From: Isoetes taiwanensis
Lineage: Eukaryota > Streptophyta > Lycopodiopsida > Isoetales > Isoetaceae
Assembly: GCA_021234155.1 (NCBI GenBank)
Contig: JAJEKV010000040.1
Location: forward strand, 12,784,288-12,848,287
Length of the DNA stretch: 64,000 nucleotides
Reading direction: 5' to 3'
The notes under the pieces are model-generated. The model was not told the origin of the DNA. It made no database searches and was given only the letters and a program-made list of their open reading frames with translations. Position numbers and translations under genes: made by a program. This document shows, piece by piece, positions 1-10,563 of this stretch (its first letter is position 1; the number at the start of each line of letters is the position of its first letter).

Positions 1-2181
1 TAGAAGACGGCACTGGAGAGTCTAGGGCATGCCACATTATTCAAGATACACCGGGGAGGCAAGAAACCTGACTGTATGGATCTAAACTATGATTAAGAGA
101 AACAATCTGGATCAGGAAAGATGCGAGATAGTCAAAAGAAAAAAGGTATTTCAAAATATAGCGGAACGAATAACGAGAGTTATGAATAACAAATGATGAA
201 GAACGTCTATGTGTAATAATTAATGTTAAAGTACATATATATGCAGTGTTTCAACAGATTACAGGTTCATGCTGCGATACAAAGGTCATCGAACTATCAA
301 CATAACCTTTTGATTTGTGATTTCGGGAAGGTCTGCATCTACTGTTGCGAGAAGAACCCCGTCGATTTTCTGTGCAAGGCATATATTGGGAGAAATCTGG
401 AAAAGGTTAAAAAGATCGGGGAACCGTCCTCGGAAAAGAAGCCAAAAAATTAGTCCGCTCAGGAAAAAGGGGATGTGGGCCTTCCTTTTCGGTCATATCT
501 TTTTGTTTTAATCTCTTCTGTTTTTCTTTTTGGTTTAAAATTATCCTTTGATCAATCTGTTTAGATCCGACAATGATATCAAGTTTTGGGAGGCCGCCAA
601 GGATAGATAATTTGTGACAGCTTTTGGCTGGAAAAAGCTCAGTGCAGATAATCCCGATCAGAAGGGATATAATTTTTGTCTGAAAAATCTTTTGTCTGAA
701 AAATCGAATATGTGTAAGAATGGCTAAAAAGGCCAGGAAATGTATCTGAGAGAAACATTTTTCCCTTTGAATAGAATATAGAATTATGCAGTAAGTATAA
801 CTTCGTATATTTTACATAGTAGCTGTGCCTCGGTGTGGATCACTCTCCACCTAGAATAAGAACGTCGCTGTCCTTATCTATATCTCGGAAACCAACATAA
901 TAGAATCAAATTAGTGAACTAATGGTTATAACTAAGTATATCCCCATACATCTCGGAGGGGACTATATGAAACCATATAGGGTGGTACATGGGGATTTCG
1001 GGAAAGGTACCTAAAAGTTCAGTTAGGCATGCCAACATTTCAGCAAAAAAGGGCTGACTGGCTTGACGCAAAACTATTATACAAACGGCTCCATCTCAGT
1101 AACAGGCACAAACTGGACGACCAACGAGATGCCAAAAATTGAACATATGGTAACATTTCTATGCGACGACTGTGAGGTATGCCCGAATAGGGGACAAAAT
1201 GGTGTATACTTAAGATTTAATAATTGACACCTATACGTGAGTAAATACAGGTACAAAAATTAAGAGGATGCACATAGCAGGTTGGCAGAAATATGACCGA
1301 AAGAAAGGAAGGGCGAATGGGTAATAGGGCAACAACTCCGTAGGTGGGGGACCCACATAGGGGCAAAAGATAAGAAAGAAAACAACATGACAAGGCGTGT
1401 AAATGTACTATAAATGATTGACCGAGGTAAGTATATGATATGATAGATACGTGGAAGCGACCCAGTAAAAGGGAAATGGAGAAGTTGGGCGGGTACGTCA
1501 ACCTCGCTTAACCCAGGAGATGCAACAACCACAAAGGAGGAATGAACAGAAACCGGATAAATACGTGGTCCAGGAGTAGATGGTGCAAAGGGTGGAAGGC
1601 TAAGCTATGGGACAGAGAGACGGGTGTCTCCGCCATACACCAGGACAAAGTGGGAAAATAACTCACCGGCTGGTGCCGACTGCTAAGCAACAGACACCAG
1701 CTTACCCGGCCCATAAAATGGAAACAAAAAATGGACGTGGAAAGACAGAGGTTGCTAAGTACGGGATAGTGGGAGGCAACTCCCCGACCGTACACCAGGA
1801 TAGTGAGGATCCAATCCTCCAGTTGGTGCACCAAAGTCATAAAAACCCACGGCCAAAAAAGGATACAACGAGAACAAAACTGTTCATATGGTGCCGGAAA
1901 TCACGGAATCCTGGGAATTGAATACAAATCTAAGGGTCAGCCAAAAGACGCCGATAGTAAAGAGCGGACACAAACACCCAATAGTCGTATCTTGGATGGG
2001 ATAATCCGAAATTTGAAATTCAAAAACCGGAAGGATAGAGGGGGGGAAACGCCCGAACGGCTACATAAGTGAACACGATATAGTAAGCCCATGGAAGAGA
2101 AACAGAAATAGGAAAACAGAGAAGAGAGTGCACGGCGGAAAGGAACTGGCGGGCTGGTATAGCCACATCAATAGAAGGAGG
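1..2181. other. No recognisable gene; probably partly LINE 5' region
   Basis: I recognise no protein domain on either strand here. The short open frames are not supported by any motif, and the minus-strand ones between 1217 and 1840 are rich in Leu, Ser, Phe and His, as expected of random antisense frames. A motif reading caccagga plus g-rich sequence occurs twice (about 1640 and 1795), and the purine-rich composition from about 1500 onward matches the LINE ORFs that follow, so the right half may be the LINE 5' untranslated region. The true 5' end of the LINE cannot be placed from sequence alone. Confidence 0.35.
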
Positions 2182-3102
2182 TATGGCTAGTCAAACAGAA
2201 CGGGGGGGGGGGGCAAGGGGAAGAACTCAAACAAGATCTTGCAAGACTTCTTGGCTCGGGCCAAGTAAGACCGAGACCGTGGTGCCAAGGATGGAGGCGC
2301 CAACACACCGCGTTTTGCGGTGCAACGTAACAAAGAAGCGATAGGGAAAGTGGAAGAGCGGTGGCAGTGTGGTGGAAGAGAGTAAGAGGAAATTCGGAAG
2401 AGGATGGAGGAGGTGGAGAAAGAAAAAGCGGAGATCATACAAAGGTTGGTGGTTTTAGAAAAGAAACAAATAGATTTAGATGCGTGGCAGAGTTTTGATA
2501 GGATTAAACCGCACATAGTGGAATTCAAAGAACAGGAAAGGATAAAGCATGATGTAAGATTGATAGGGGTAGCCGAAAAGGCCTAACGAAGACACGCTTT
2601 CGCGGTCAATCGCGAGAAATAATGGAGAATGTCTTTCAGAACACAGAATGTGATAGTGAAAGCAACCGGCAAGCGCTTTGAGAGGGAGGGGCGACATATA
2701 AATGTAACAATGAGGGACCCGGGCAGCCAAGGAAAGAATCATTCACGCAGGTTCAAACTAAGGAATGGACTCAAAATACAAGAGGCCTTAACACCCATGC
2801 AGAGACAGTGGGTTACAGAGGGAATCGGGCGAAAGTCAGAGAACCGAGCCGCAAGGGAGTATGTTGTGGGTAAAGAATGGGAAACTCAGACTTCAAAAGA
2901 GGCCGAGAGAACACAATCGCAAGAACCGACAAAGACAGTGGAGATGGGATGGACCCACAGTGATCCGAGGGGGAGACGGGCACCACTTAAACGGAGGGGC
3001 GACAAGAGGACAGGGACAAAAGGGAAACAGATAAGGGAGATAGCATCATCCGGCAATAGAACGGGAAGCAGCCCCCAAGATTCTAACACAAACACAAAAT
3101 AG
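2182..3102 (+). pseudogene. LINE-A ORF1-like RNA-binding protein (broken)
   Basis: The ATG at 2182 opens a Gly/Arg-rich start interrupted by a G homopolymer near 2205. From 2404 a Glu/Lys-rich helix (MEEVEKEKAEIIQRL) looks like a coiled coil. From 2629 the protein contains VTMRDPGSQ and, a little further on, LRNGLKIQEALTPMQRQ. This resembles the C-terminal part of L1-type ORF1 proteins, where a conserved segment ends in E-x-L-T-P. The tail (about 2880-3100) is basic and hydrophilic. These proteins coat the element's RNA in the ribonucleoprotein particle. At least two frame changes separate the pieces, so no intact protein is made. The family assignment rests on motif resemblance only. Confidence 0.55.
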
Positions 3103-3282
3103 GGTAGGGGGGAAACTGAAAAGAGGTCGGAAGGGACCTAGATCAGAACATAAACCGACAAGGGGAAAGAGGAGGGGATCAGTGGAGCAAGAACGAGGGG
3201 ACAGCTTGAGGAAGGGACACGACTAGAGCAAAGCCAGGGAGGCAGGGGAGTACGAAAAGGAAGGAAGAAGTAACGCCTGTAA

Positions 3283-4060
3283 TCGGAATTGTACGGGATA
3301 CCCTTGGGATGATGGAGAATGCCTACATACGAAGCACCAGACCAGGATATCATATGCCCGGTAGAGACATGGGAACACAAAGACAAAAGAGGCTACCAGA
3401 GGAACCGGGTTACACATTGTTCACGCGGTTGGAGAGAAAAGAACTATAAAATAGGAAGAGGAAGTGCAGGGCTAGCTTGCTACATTAGGAATAGCAAGTG
3501 TCAAAAAGCATGTATTTTGGAAAATGGCATTAATAAAAGATACATGCTTATAAATATTGTGTTGATTGATTACGTAGAAACCTATATTTGCTAATAGTAT
3601 ACTATCCACCCCAATGTGATAAACCGAACTATTAAGCAGGGGAGAGATTGCCATGAAACACAGTGGATAAGGGAATGTTGATCATAGTAGGAGATATTAA
3701 CGCAAGGACGGACGGAGCAAAGCGCAAAAGCAGGATAGACAACCAGAGTGGGCAAGTGGACACACAAAGTAGGAAGAGGGGAAGAATGGCAACGACACGA
3801 GATCTAAATGGAGATGACAAATGAGAGGAGAAACATTAATAGAGGTATGTACAGCTATAGATACAATTATATGTAATGGTCTAAGAAGATGGGGGCTTGT
3901 GCCACCATCACAAGCACAAACGCCACGGGAGCAAAGATAGTGGACTATGTGATAGCAAATGAGGAAGCAATAAAAGAAATCGAAAAGATGGAGTTAGGGG
4001 AGGGCCGCTAGGAAGGAGGGAGGGACAACCAACCCATACCGCCGTGATGAATGTGGCAAG
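3283..4060 (+). pseudogene. LINE-A AP-like endonuclease domain (broken)
   Basis: Pieces of the exonuclease-endonuclease-phosphatase fold appear in order but in different frames. DIICPVETWEHKD near 3345 is the metal-binding Q/ETW block. GRGSAGLACYIRNS near 3460 is the next strand block. IIVGDINARTDG near 3680 is the GDxN block. VDYVIAN near 3940 is the block before the terminal SDH. The last block is degenerate, reading RDNQPI near 4020 where SDHxPI is expected. In an active LINE this domain nicks the target strand that primes reverse transcription. Stops and frameshifts, for example at 3595, make it non-functional. Confidence 0.75.
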
Positions 4061-4619
4061 GGAAGCAATGTAAGATCAGCAAGGAAGAGGCAAACAGCAA
4101 AAAATTACAGGTTAAATCTTCGTGGAAAACAGAGTGGGAACATTCATAAAATGGTAAAAAAAGAAAATAAAGGAAAAGGAATGGGGCGAGGAATGGAGGA
4201 CAAAGGGAATGACATGAATGACATCTTGGAAGAAGCGGCTAAAATGGCATTTGGGAGGAGAGAAAGAGGAAGGAGGGCTATAGCATTTTCAAGGTCAAGA
4301 TGGTTTTGACGAAGTGTGCATAGAACAAATCAAGGAGAGCAAACAGCAAAAAGGGACCGAGGCATACCAAGAGGAACGCGGAAAAATACGTGAAAAAATC
4401 GAAAAGGAGGAAAGCTCGGGACCAAGAATCACCAAGTGGGGATTGGCCAAGATCTCAAAAAGAGACCTAAGGTATTCTGGAACAATATGAAAAAAGGATA
4501 AAAAACGAAAGCTGGTACAGTAGCGAGTGAGGAGGGGAGAAGAATGGAAATAGAAATAGACTGGACAAGATACCGAACGCCTCAGACAAAACGTGGGCTG
4601 CACCAATCATGGCCCCCCG

Positions 4620-5633
4620 TAAGGTAGACACAAACCTCCCTTCTCCGAGGAAGAGGTGACATGGGCACTAAACAAAATGGCAAACAATAAGGCTCCGGAT
4701 CTATATGGGCTAACAACGGAGATGTTGAAATGCGTAGGAACAGAGATAGTAGGGATCATAACAGCAATATTCAATGAGGTAGTGCATTCAGGCCTACCGG
4801 AAAGATGGCAGTTTAATAGGGTAATCCCGCTCCATAAAGGAGGAAACAAAGAAGAACCGAGTAATTACAGGACTATTATGGTCAGTTCAGTATTCGCGAA
4901 ATGGTTCGGGAAAACCTTGGATCAGAAACTGAAATCATGGGCAGAAGCAGGGAAGCTCAGAGCACAAGGCCAAGCCGGTTTTCGACCAGAGTACTCGACT
5001 ACAGACCATTTGGTGACCCTAAGGATAATGATAGAGCAAACAAGGGAAAGTAACAAGAAGATCATATGTTGCTTCGTGGACTTCCTTCGACACAGTGCCT
5101 AGAGATAAACTTCTCCTGAGATTAAAAGGACTAAGAGCACCAGAAGGGTTAGTAGGATCAATTGCAAGGCTATATCAAAAGGTATATGCCAAAACAGAAG
5201 GAGAAGGAGAAGCCATAGAATGCGACACAGGAGTAAAGCAAGGATGTCCACTATCACCCACACTATTTGGGATATATATAGATGCCCTACAGGAATTTGT
5301 CATCGAGAGACGGGGAGACAGTAAAGCACCAATGATAGGGAAAACAAAAGTCCCAATAATGCTATATGCGGATGATTTAGGTATATGGCGACCAAAGCCA
5401 AAGGGATGCACAGAATGCTAGAGATACTAGAAGAATTTTGCGCGGAGACAGGACTGACAGTCAACCTGGAAAAAACAAAAATAGTGACTTTCGGTACAAA
5501 GATAAAACACAGGCCATTTAGATACAAGGGGAAGGAACTAGAAGAAGCCGCAGGGTACAGATATCTGGGATACGACACACATGGAGGGGGGAAGTGGTCA
5601 AAAGGAGCGGTACCAGATTCCAAGCAGCAATAG
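4620..5633 (+). pseudogene. LINE-A reverse transcriptase (three overlapping frames)
   Basis: The domain begins with NNKAPD (about 4683) and runs through VIPLHKGG, the Gly/Phe motif QAGFRPEYST (about 4970), a degenerate CCFVDF block (about 5068), GVKQGCPLSPTLFG (about 5232) and the catalytic YADD at 5365-5376, then VNLEKTK (about 5461) and YRYLGYD (about 5557). These are RT motifs 1-7 of the LINE class. The frame shifts near 5095 and again near 5400, so three overlapping frames (4656-5102, 5095-5421, 5385-5633) cover the domain. The motif that normally holds the first catalytic Asp (FVDFxKAFD) is damaged by the first shift, reading FVDFLRHS. Confidence 0.9.
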
Positions 5634-6541
5634 GCAATTATTACGTCATGATGAATTATTGCAACAACAATAGGATCACCAACTGGGAAATCAAAGCATA
5701 TCTATTTAGCACAATAGTAGCATCAACACAGTTGTACGGATGTGAGACATGGGGACCGGGCCTTTCAGAGAAGAAATGGGAAAAACAAGAAGGCATATTG
5801 AGACAGTGGCACGGACAGGAATTTCAGGTGAAGACAGGTACATCATTAGCAACAATCTTATATGAGACAGGAGAAAAGCCAATGGAAGTGAGGGCATGGG
5901 AAAGAACAATTAGGTATCTATTAAAGGACAACAGTTATGGGAAAGAGGACAAACTGTCATCGCTAGCGATAGATGAATCAGCAAAACAGCATATAACAGC
6001 AGGCAAGGGATGGTTTAACGAATTGGCGAAGTGGACGGCAAGTATGGGGATGCAACTAAGTCAGATTATACAAGCGGACGGATGGGACGAAGAATGGACC
6101 GGCAGAGCAATGAGGAGCTGGCTGGCACGATACACAGGGCCTAAGGCAAACTGGCTATTAGGAACCTTCAATCCAGGGGGTCAGATAGGACATATCACGT
6201 ACAAAAGCAGCATGTTGAATAAGAGTAACAGGGGAACGCTGGCCAGATTCAGGATGGGGAGCCACGACCTCCGAATTGAGAAAGATAGATGGAGGAAAAT
6301 AGACAGGGCAGAGCGAATATGTCGAATATGTGACGCAGGGAAAATAGAAGACGAAGAGCACATGGTAAAAGAGTGCCCGGTCTACACCGACATAAGGTCC
6401 AAATTTAACAAGGTCAGGTGGGACCTCCCACTCCCAGCACTGATGGACAAAGAAGAGACACTCACAGATGTAGCGAAAGCTATAAAAGAAATGATAATAA
6501 GACACCGGGGGGTGCACAAAGAGAGAGGGCTAATAATCTGA
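5594..6541 (+). pseudogene. LINE-A ORF2 C-terminus with CCHC knuckle
   Basis: This 315-codon frame continues from the RT thumb. It contains YGCETWGPGLSEKKW (about 5735), typical of the region just after the LINE RT core, a long linker, FRMGSHDLRIE (about 6250), and a knuckle CRICDAGKIEDEEH-MVKEC at about 6321-6378. The spacing is C-x2-C-x9-H-x4-C, the same as in LINE-B at 24900-24970. Such knuckles bind nucleic acid and are needed for retrotransposition in several LINE clades. The frame overlaps the previous one by about 40 bases, which marks a frameshift rather than a separate gene. Confidence 0.85.
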
Positions 6542-6639
6542 GAAGCACGGATGCCCACAAAGCACAGTTCAAAACTGTTTATAGCGATGCATTGTGTATG
6601 GCCAAGAAGCCAGATATAAGCACGATGCGGGTAATATAA

Positions 6640-6787
6640 AGAACAAGAGAAGCCCGCTAGATGGCTACATAAAACCTATGCGTCTGTTTGCTGGCAGCAC
6701 CCTTTGGGAGCTCGCAGGATGCTACACAAGTCCGGGGGCCTCACGGCCTGAGGGACGTTAATGTATATTCTATTCTATTCTATTCTA
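6640..6787 (+). repeat. LINE-A 3' end and (TTCTA)n tail
   Basis: About 100 bases of 3' untranslated sequence contain a small hairpin (ggcctcac-ggcctgagg near 6740) and then gggacgttaa, followed by about five TTCTA units (about 6762-6786). LINE-B ends the same way, with ggacgttaaaa and a TTCTA tail. A simple-repeat tail in place of poly(A) is usual for some LINE clades. Confidence 0.8.
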
Positions 6788-7460
6788 TATAGAAATGTGA
6801 GATATAATGCACTATATAATTGTATTAAAGGATAAGTATAAATCTGATGGGCATGTAAAACACTGAGGATAGCATTATATGAGTTGTTAGAACTGTAACG
6901 AAATAAGAAAACAAAAACTTGATACAAAATTAAATTAGGGCTGACTGTAATAAAACGAATTGTAAAGTGAAGGAAGAATATTATAAACACATACATAGAA
7001 ATTAATATGATTAGAATGAGTTTGTACTAAACGGTCCAAAAATTATAAGTGTGTATTATATTAAAAGAAGAAATAGAAGACATCTATGTCTATGTCCGTG
7101 TATAATATATAATCACCTTCATGTGTGTGAATAAAGAATGATTTCTAAATTAGGTATACTGTGATATAGTGTCACTACAATGTATAAGAGCATAACGTGA
7201 TTGACTACTATAGTAATGAGTGGTATGGATCGATCAATATAGTGGAATAAACAACTTAGTAGTCATGGACTACCGTTCAACTCTCACACAGTTATAAATT
7301 GCACATTACGCGTCATTTCAAACTTGTTCTTTGAACATGACACCTTTTGTGGGACTTATAATTTCGCGTTATCTCTTAAAGGTGGGGAGACTTGCCTCCG
7401 ATATGCCATGTGTTGGCTCAAAGTAAGAACAATCTTGATGCTGAGGACAACATCATTTTT
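6788..7460. other. AT-rich stretch without a gene
   Basis: I see no coding motif. The right part (about 7320-7460) ends in a purine run directly before an LTR start, so it may be the 3' untranslated end of an otherwise lost LTR retrotransposon. Confidence 0.4.
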
Positions 7461-7473
7461 AAGGTGGAGAGAA
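7461..7473 (+). promoter_or_regulatory. Putative polypurine tract
   Basis: The run aaggtggagagaa abuts the TGTGAC start of the LTR copy at 7474. LTR elements prime plus-strand DNA from such a tract immediately upstream of the 3' LTR. This suggests that 7474-7892 is the start of a 3' LTR. It is inferred from position and composition only. Confidence 0.45.
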
Positions 7474-7892
7474 TGTGACATTCCATGTATTTATATGCCT
7501 TTTTAGGTATAAATATATGACACATCACTATGAATAATTAATGGTGCATTAATTATTCATAAACCAAGGTTAGCTATGTTAACTCATTAATTATTAAGGT
7601 GGAAACCTAACCCTAAACCCTAATTCGAATTTAGGGCTTAACCTAATATTAAAATGGGTTAAAATGCTAAATTAGTTAATATTGACCAATCTAGAGCTGC
7701 CACCTGGCACAAATCGATTGGGCAAGGCAAGCTTGCCAACTTGGGACACCTAAATTGGGTGGGGTTTTACACCCCCATTTGCTCCAATTCGAATTGGGGG
7801 CTGGGGAGGTTGGTGGAGGAGGAGGTGCTATTCAACCCTGTTCCAGCCAGAAGGATGGAGAACCAGAGAGATAGTGGATCTAGCTATGATCC
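7474..7892 (+). mobile_element. Partial LTR, same family as the 8982 solo LTR
   Basis: About 419 bases match the first ~400 bases of the solo LTR at 8982-10563 almost end to end: TGTGAC start, a tttttaggtataaata block, the lagging aacctaaccctaa block and the lysine-tRNA-like cgattgggcaaggcaagcttgcc block. Homology stops at about 7892, after gatccg. The following 50 bases carry tatataag (about 7935), a possible TATA box, so a different LTR variant or a recombination break may begin there. It includes two plant-telomere-like units (ccctaaaccctaa at about 7609), which are too few to be a telomere. Confidence 0.75.
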
Positions 7893-8116
7893 GGTTAGTA
7901 CGTAGACAATACCACAAATCAGCTCCCCCCATTATATAAGACAGGTCCAGGCTATGACTATCCTAGCCTCAATGAAGAAACCACCTGAAATTAACATCGG
8001 CTACTATGCTGTAAACTCACAAGCACAGAACTAGCAAAAATTCATCTATAACAAAGAAGAAAAGAAAGGAAGAAGTTGAAGTCTTTGCTTCTCTACAACA
8101 AAGAAGGAAAAGATTT
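7893..8116. other. Unclassified stretch between LTR fragment and ORF remnant
   Basis: It contains tatataag near 7935 and A-rich sequence with repeated aaagaagaaa blocks around 8050-8110. There is no coding motif. It could be the rest of a variant LTR or an untranslated leader. Confidence 0.25.
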
Positions 8117-8650
8117 GTGGCAGAAAATTTCTGGCAAGGCTTTTTACCTCTTCATAATGAGAGGGCGGAGGATATTTTACCCAATTTTAAACCTAGATCA
8201 AATGCTATAATGTCCTCCCTCTTTTGTCTTTCTAATGAACCATTAGACTTCTTCTGTTTCTCCATCAGACGTGCTGATCTCCTAGGTTCAATAACAGGTA
8301 CAACAGGTGCTACAATCGATTCTGCAATAATGTGTTTTTTCTTGAGATGTGATGATCTCCTAGGTTCAACAATAAAAGGTATAGCAGATGCTACAATAGG
8401 TGCTGTAATGGGTGTTGGATTAGGTGCTACAATACCTTCATGTGTACTGGACTCCCTCCGAAAGGAACCAACCTGCTCATGGACTAAAGGGCTAGTGGGA
8501 TTGGGATCACCTCATTCCACTACTTTAGGCAAATTTGAGTTCACTAGAGAAACTACTAGAGAGGGAGAGAAAGGTCTACCAGCAGCTGCTATCAAATCTC
8601 CAACATTCGAGCTGCTGTCATTGTCAAAGCGAAAATTGGTAAACTCCTAG
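8117..8650 (-). pseudogene. Proline-rich, basic ORF remnant with repeated EPRRS motif
   Basis: Reading the minus strand gives a Pro/Ala-rich stretch (IVAPNPTPITAPIVAS) followed by two copies of a basic motif, VEPRRSSHLKKK and IEPRRSARLMEKQKK, then a short tail to a stop near 8135. One in-frame TGA near 8515 could derive from CGA by C-to-T change. Pro-rich linkers ending in RRSxR occur between integrase and RT of Ty1/copia polyproteins and in some gag proteins, but I cannot assign this one. The plus-strand open frame over the same bases has no motif and is probably its shadow. It lies just left of the gypsy RT fragment on the opposite strand. Confidence 0.3.
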
Positions 8651-8981
8651 ATAATGGTCTCATTTATCAAGTGAAACATTTTGAATAGGTGACCCTATCG
8701 TCGTTGCTCTCAAATACAATGGTAAGATTCGTGTTTGCATGGATTACAGAAAACTAAATCAGACCATGGAAGAGATCATTTCCCTTGACCCTTCACAGAT
8801 CAAGTCCTGGAAGAGGCTGCTGTCCATGAGATATATTCCTTTATGGATGATTTTTTGGGATACAATCAGATCTCAATCCACTCTGAAGATTAATTGAAAC
8901 CACGTTCACCACACCGTGGAGCACATTTGCCTACAAAGTTGTCCCCTTTGGCCTCTCCAATTTACCTTCTACATTTCAACA
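8612..8981 (+). pseudogene. Gypsy element G1 reverse transcriptase, N-terminal half
   Basis: The fragment reads KLLDNGLIYQVKH, then after a stop and frame change DPIVVALKYNGKIRVCMDYRKLN (about 8690-8755), a damaged LPF block, FMDDFLGYNQISI (about 8845-8880) and FAYKVVPFGLSN (about 8930). These are RT motifs 1-4 of Ty3/gypsy elements, with the first catalytic Asp in FMDDF. The same order and wording recur in E1 (about 37150-37500) and E2 (about 56050-56400). The sequence stops at 8981 where a solo LTR is inserted and resumes at 10564 in the same frame context. Confidence 0.85.
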
Positions 8982-10563
8982 TGTGACGTTCCACATATTT
9001 ATACGCCTTTTTAGGTATAAATACATGACACGTCACTATGAATAGTTAATGGTGCATTAGTTATTCATAGGCCAAGGTTAGCTATGTTAACTCATTAATT
9101 ATTAAGGTGGAAACCTAACCCTAATTCAAATTTAGGGCTTAACCTAATATTAAAAGGGGTTAAAATATTAAATTAGTTAATATTGACCAATCTAGAGCTA
9201 CCACCTGGCCCAAATCGATTGGGCAAGGCAAGCTTGCCAACTTGGGACACCCAAATTGGGGTTTTACACCCCCATTTCCCCCAATTCGAATTAGGGGAGG
9301 TTGGTGGAGGAGAAGCTATTGTTCAACCCTGTTCCAGCCAGAAGGATGGAGAACCAGAGAGATAGTGGATCTAGCCATGATCCCGACATAGATAGCTTGG
9401 ATTCCTAGATAGTCATAGGATTAACCCTTGTATACTCAGAAGATAGCTAGGATTAACCCTTGTATGAATAGGTGTATGGTTAATCTCTATTTTATGTTCT
9501 ATTCGAAGCTATGGATGAATGGATGTATAATGATAGTTCTCTTTCTGTTCCTCCTGTGTTGTATGGGTAAAAAGGAGGTAGAGACCTAAAGGCCATCTAG
9601 AAGTAGAGATGTTCCTATTTAGAACCCTTAAAACCCAGTAAATGCGGCCTGTGCACAAGAGCCCACCTGGCTGTGGATGTTATATCGTGATTCAGCACCA
9701 GACAACGAGCACAATGGTGAAACGGGGGTGGAGTCTTGTCCAGCGTGGCTACAAGACTCCTACAGTGTGCTAGGCTTATAGTCGGTCCTCGCGTTTGGGG
9801 CTGGGTATGAGTCCGACACCTCCTGGGTCGCAGGAAACATGCCTATATGGACGTCCTGGGCTCGATGGGCGCACCTAGCGGTCCATGGATCTTGGGGTGT
9901 TCAAGTCGGGTATGGCTGCATGTGCACCTAGTGGCACGTATTCTCTAGCACACCCAGGGATCCATTATGTTCGGGGAGGGGACACTTCTCTGACCTGCCT
10001 CATCGGACCTGGGAGATGTAACCCGGAGTAGTCTCGTAGGGTGATTCCATGAGATTGCGTCTCCGAAAGGCTACAATCACGCAATAACCTGTTTCAGTCT
10101 ATCTGCAAAGTGTGCACAGGAGGGGCAAATGGAGTGGACTACCCTAGCCATTGTTCTATTCCAGCCAACGCCATATGCTTCTGTCTGCTTTTATCCGAAA
10201 GCCTTGACTGTCAGTCGATCCCCATGATCTGAGCCCGGGATAGAGCCCTTATTTATGGTGCATTTCCGTTGTTATGTTGGTATTCTATTGTTAGTTGTAT
10301 TGATGATGGGCCACCCTTCGTGGTGGTATATTATTTAGTAGTATTGTTGCCAGGTGCTAACATATATGTACGCTTCCGCTATATAGGATTTCCATAGAAG
10401 GCATGGGACGAATGACACCTCCGTGTCCTCCACCCAGACATTTGGCCATTACAAGTGGTCCGAGTTAGACGGAGGGCCTTTCCGGGATGATGGAGTCGCC
10501 ATGGGAGGGGGATTTTCCGTATTTATATGATGGGAGCATCGCATGGATCGGGGGAGCGTCACA
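8982..10563 (+). mobile_element. 1582-bp solo LTR inserted in G1 reverse transcriptase
   Basis: The segment begins TGTGACG and ends CGTCACA, giving a perfect 7-bp terminal inverted repeat with the TG..CA ends of LTRs. It is flanked by the 5-bp direct repeat CAACA at 8977-8981 and 10564-10568. Removing it and one CAACA rejoins the RT reading at FQ-H-IM, so the insertion is exact. There are no internal genes: it is a lone LTR left by recombination between the two LTRs of an element. Its first 400 bases match 7474-7892. Confidence 0.92.

Larger units (their letters stand above)
2182..6787 (+). mobile_element. LINE-A: decayed non-LTR retrotransposon
   Basis: In order on the plus strand there are an ORF1-like protein, an AP-endonuclease-like domain, a reverse transcriptase with YADD, a CCHC knuckle, a short 3' untranslated region and a pentanucleotide tail. 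That is the standard two-ORF LINE plan. Coding is broken by frameshifts and stops, so the copy is dead. The left limit is set at the first ATG that leads into ORF1-like sequence and may really lie further left. I see no target-site duplication because the 5' end is undefined. Two other, shorter LINE copies of a related family occur at 24584-25499 and 26361-28192. Confidence 0.85.

Noticed and set aside
1217-1840. Minus-strand ORFs of 90-110 codons
   Set aside because: Antisense of purine-rich LINE-side sequence, with random Ser/Leu/His composition.
7605-7622. Plant telomere-like CCCTAAA units
   Set aside because: Only about two and a half units, inside an LTR family that is also present at 9117 with fewer units; not an interstitial telomere.
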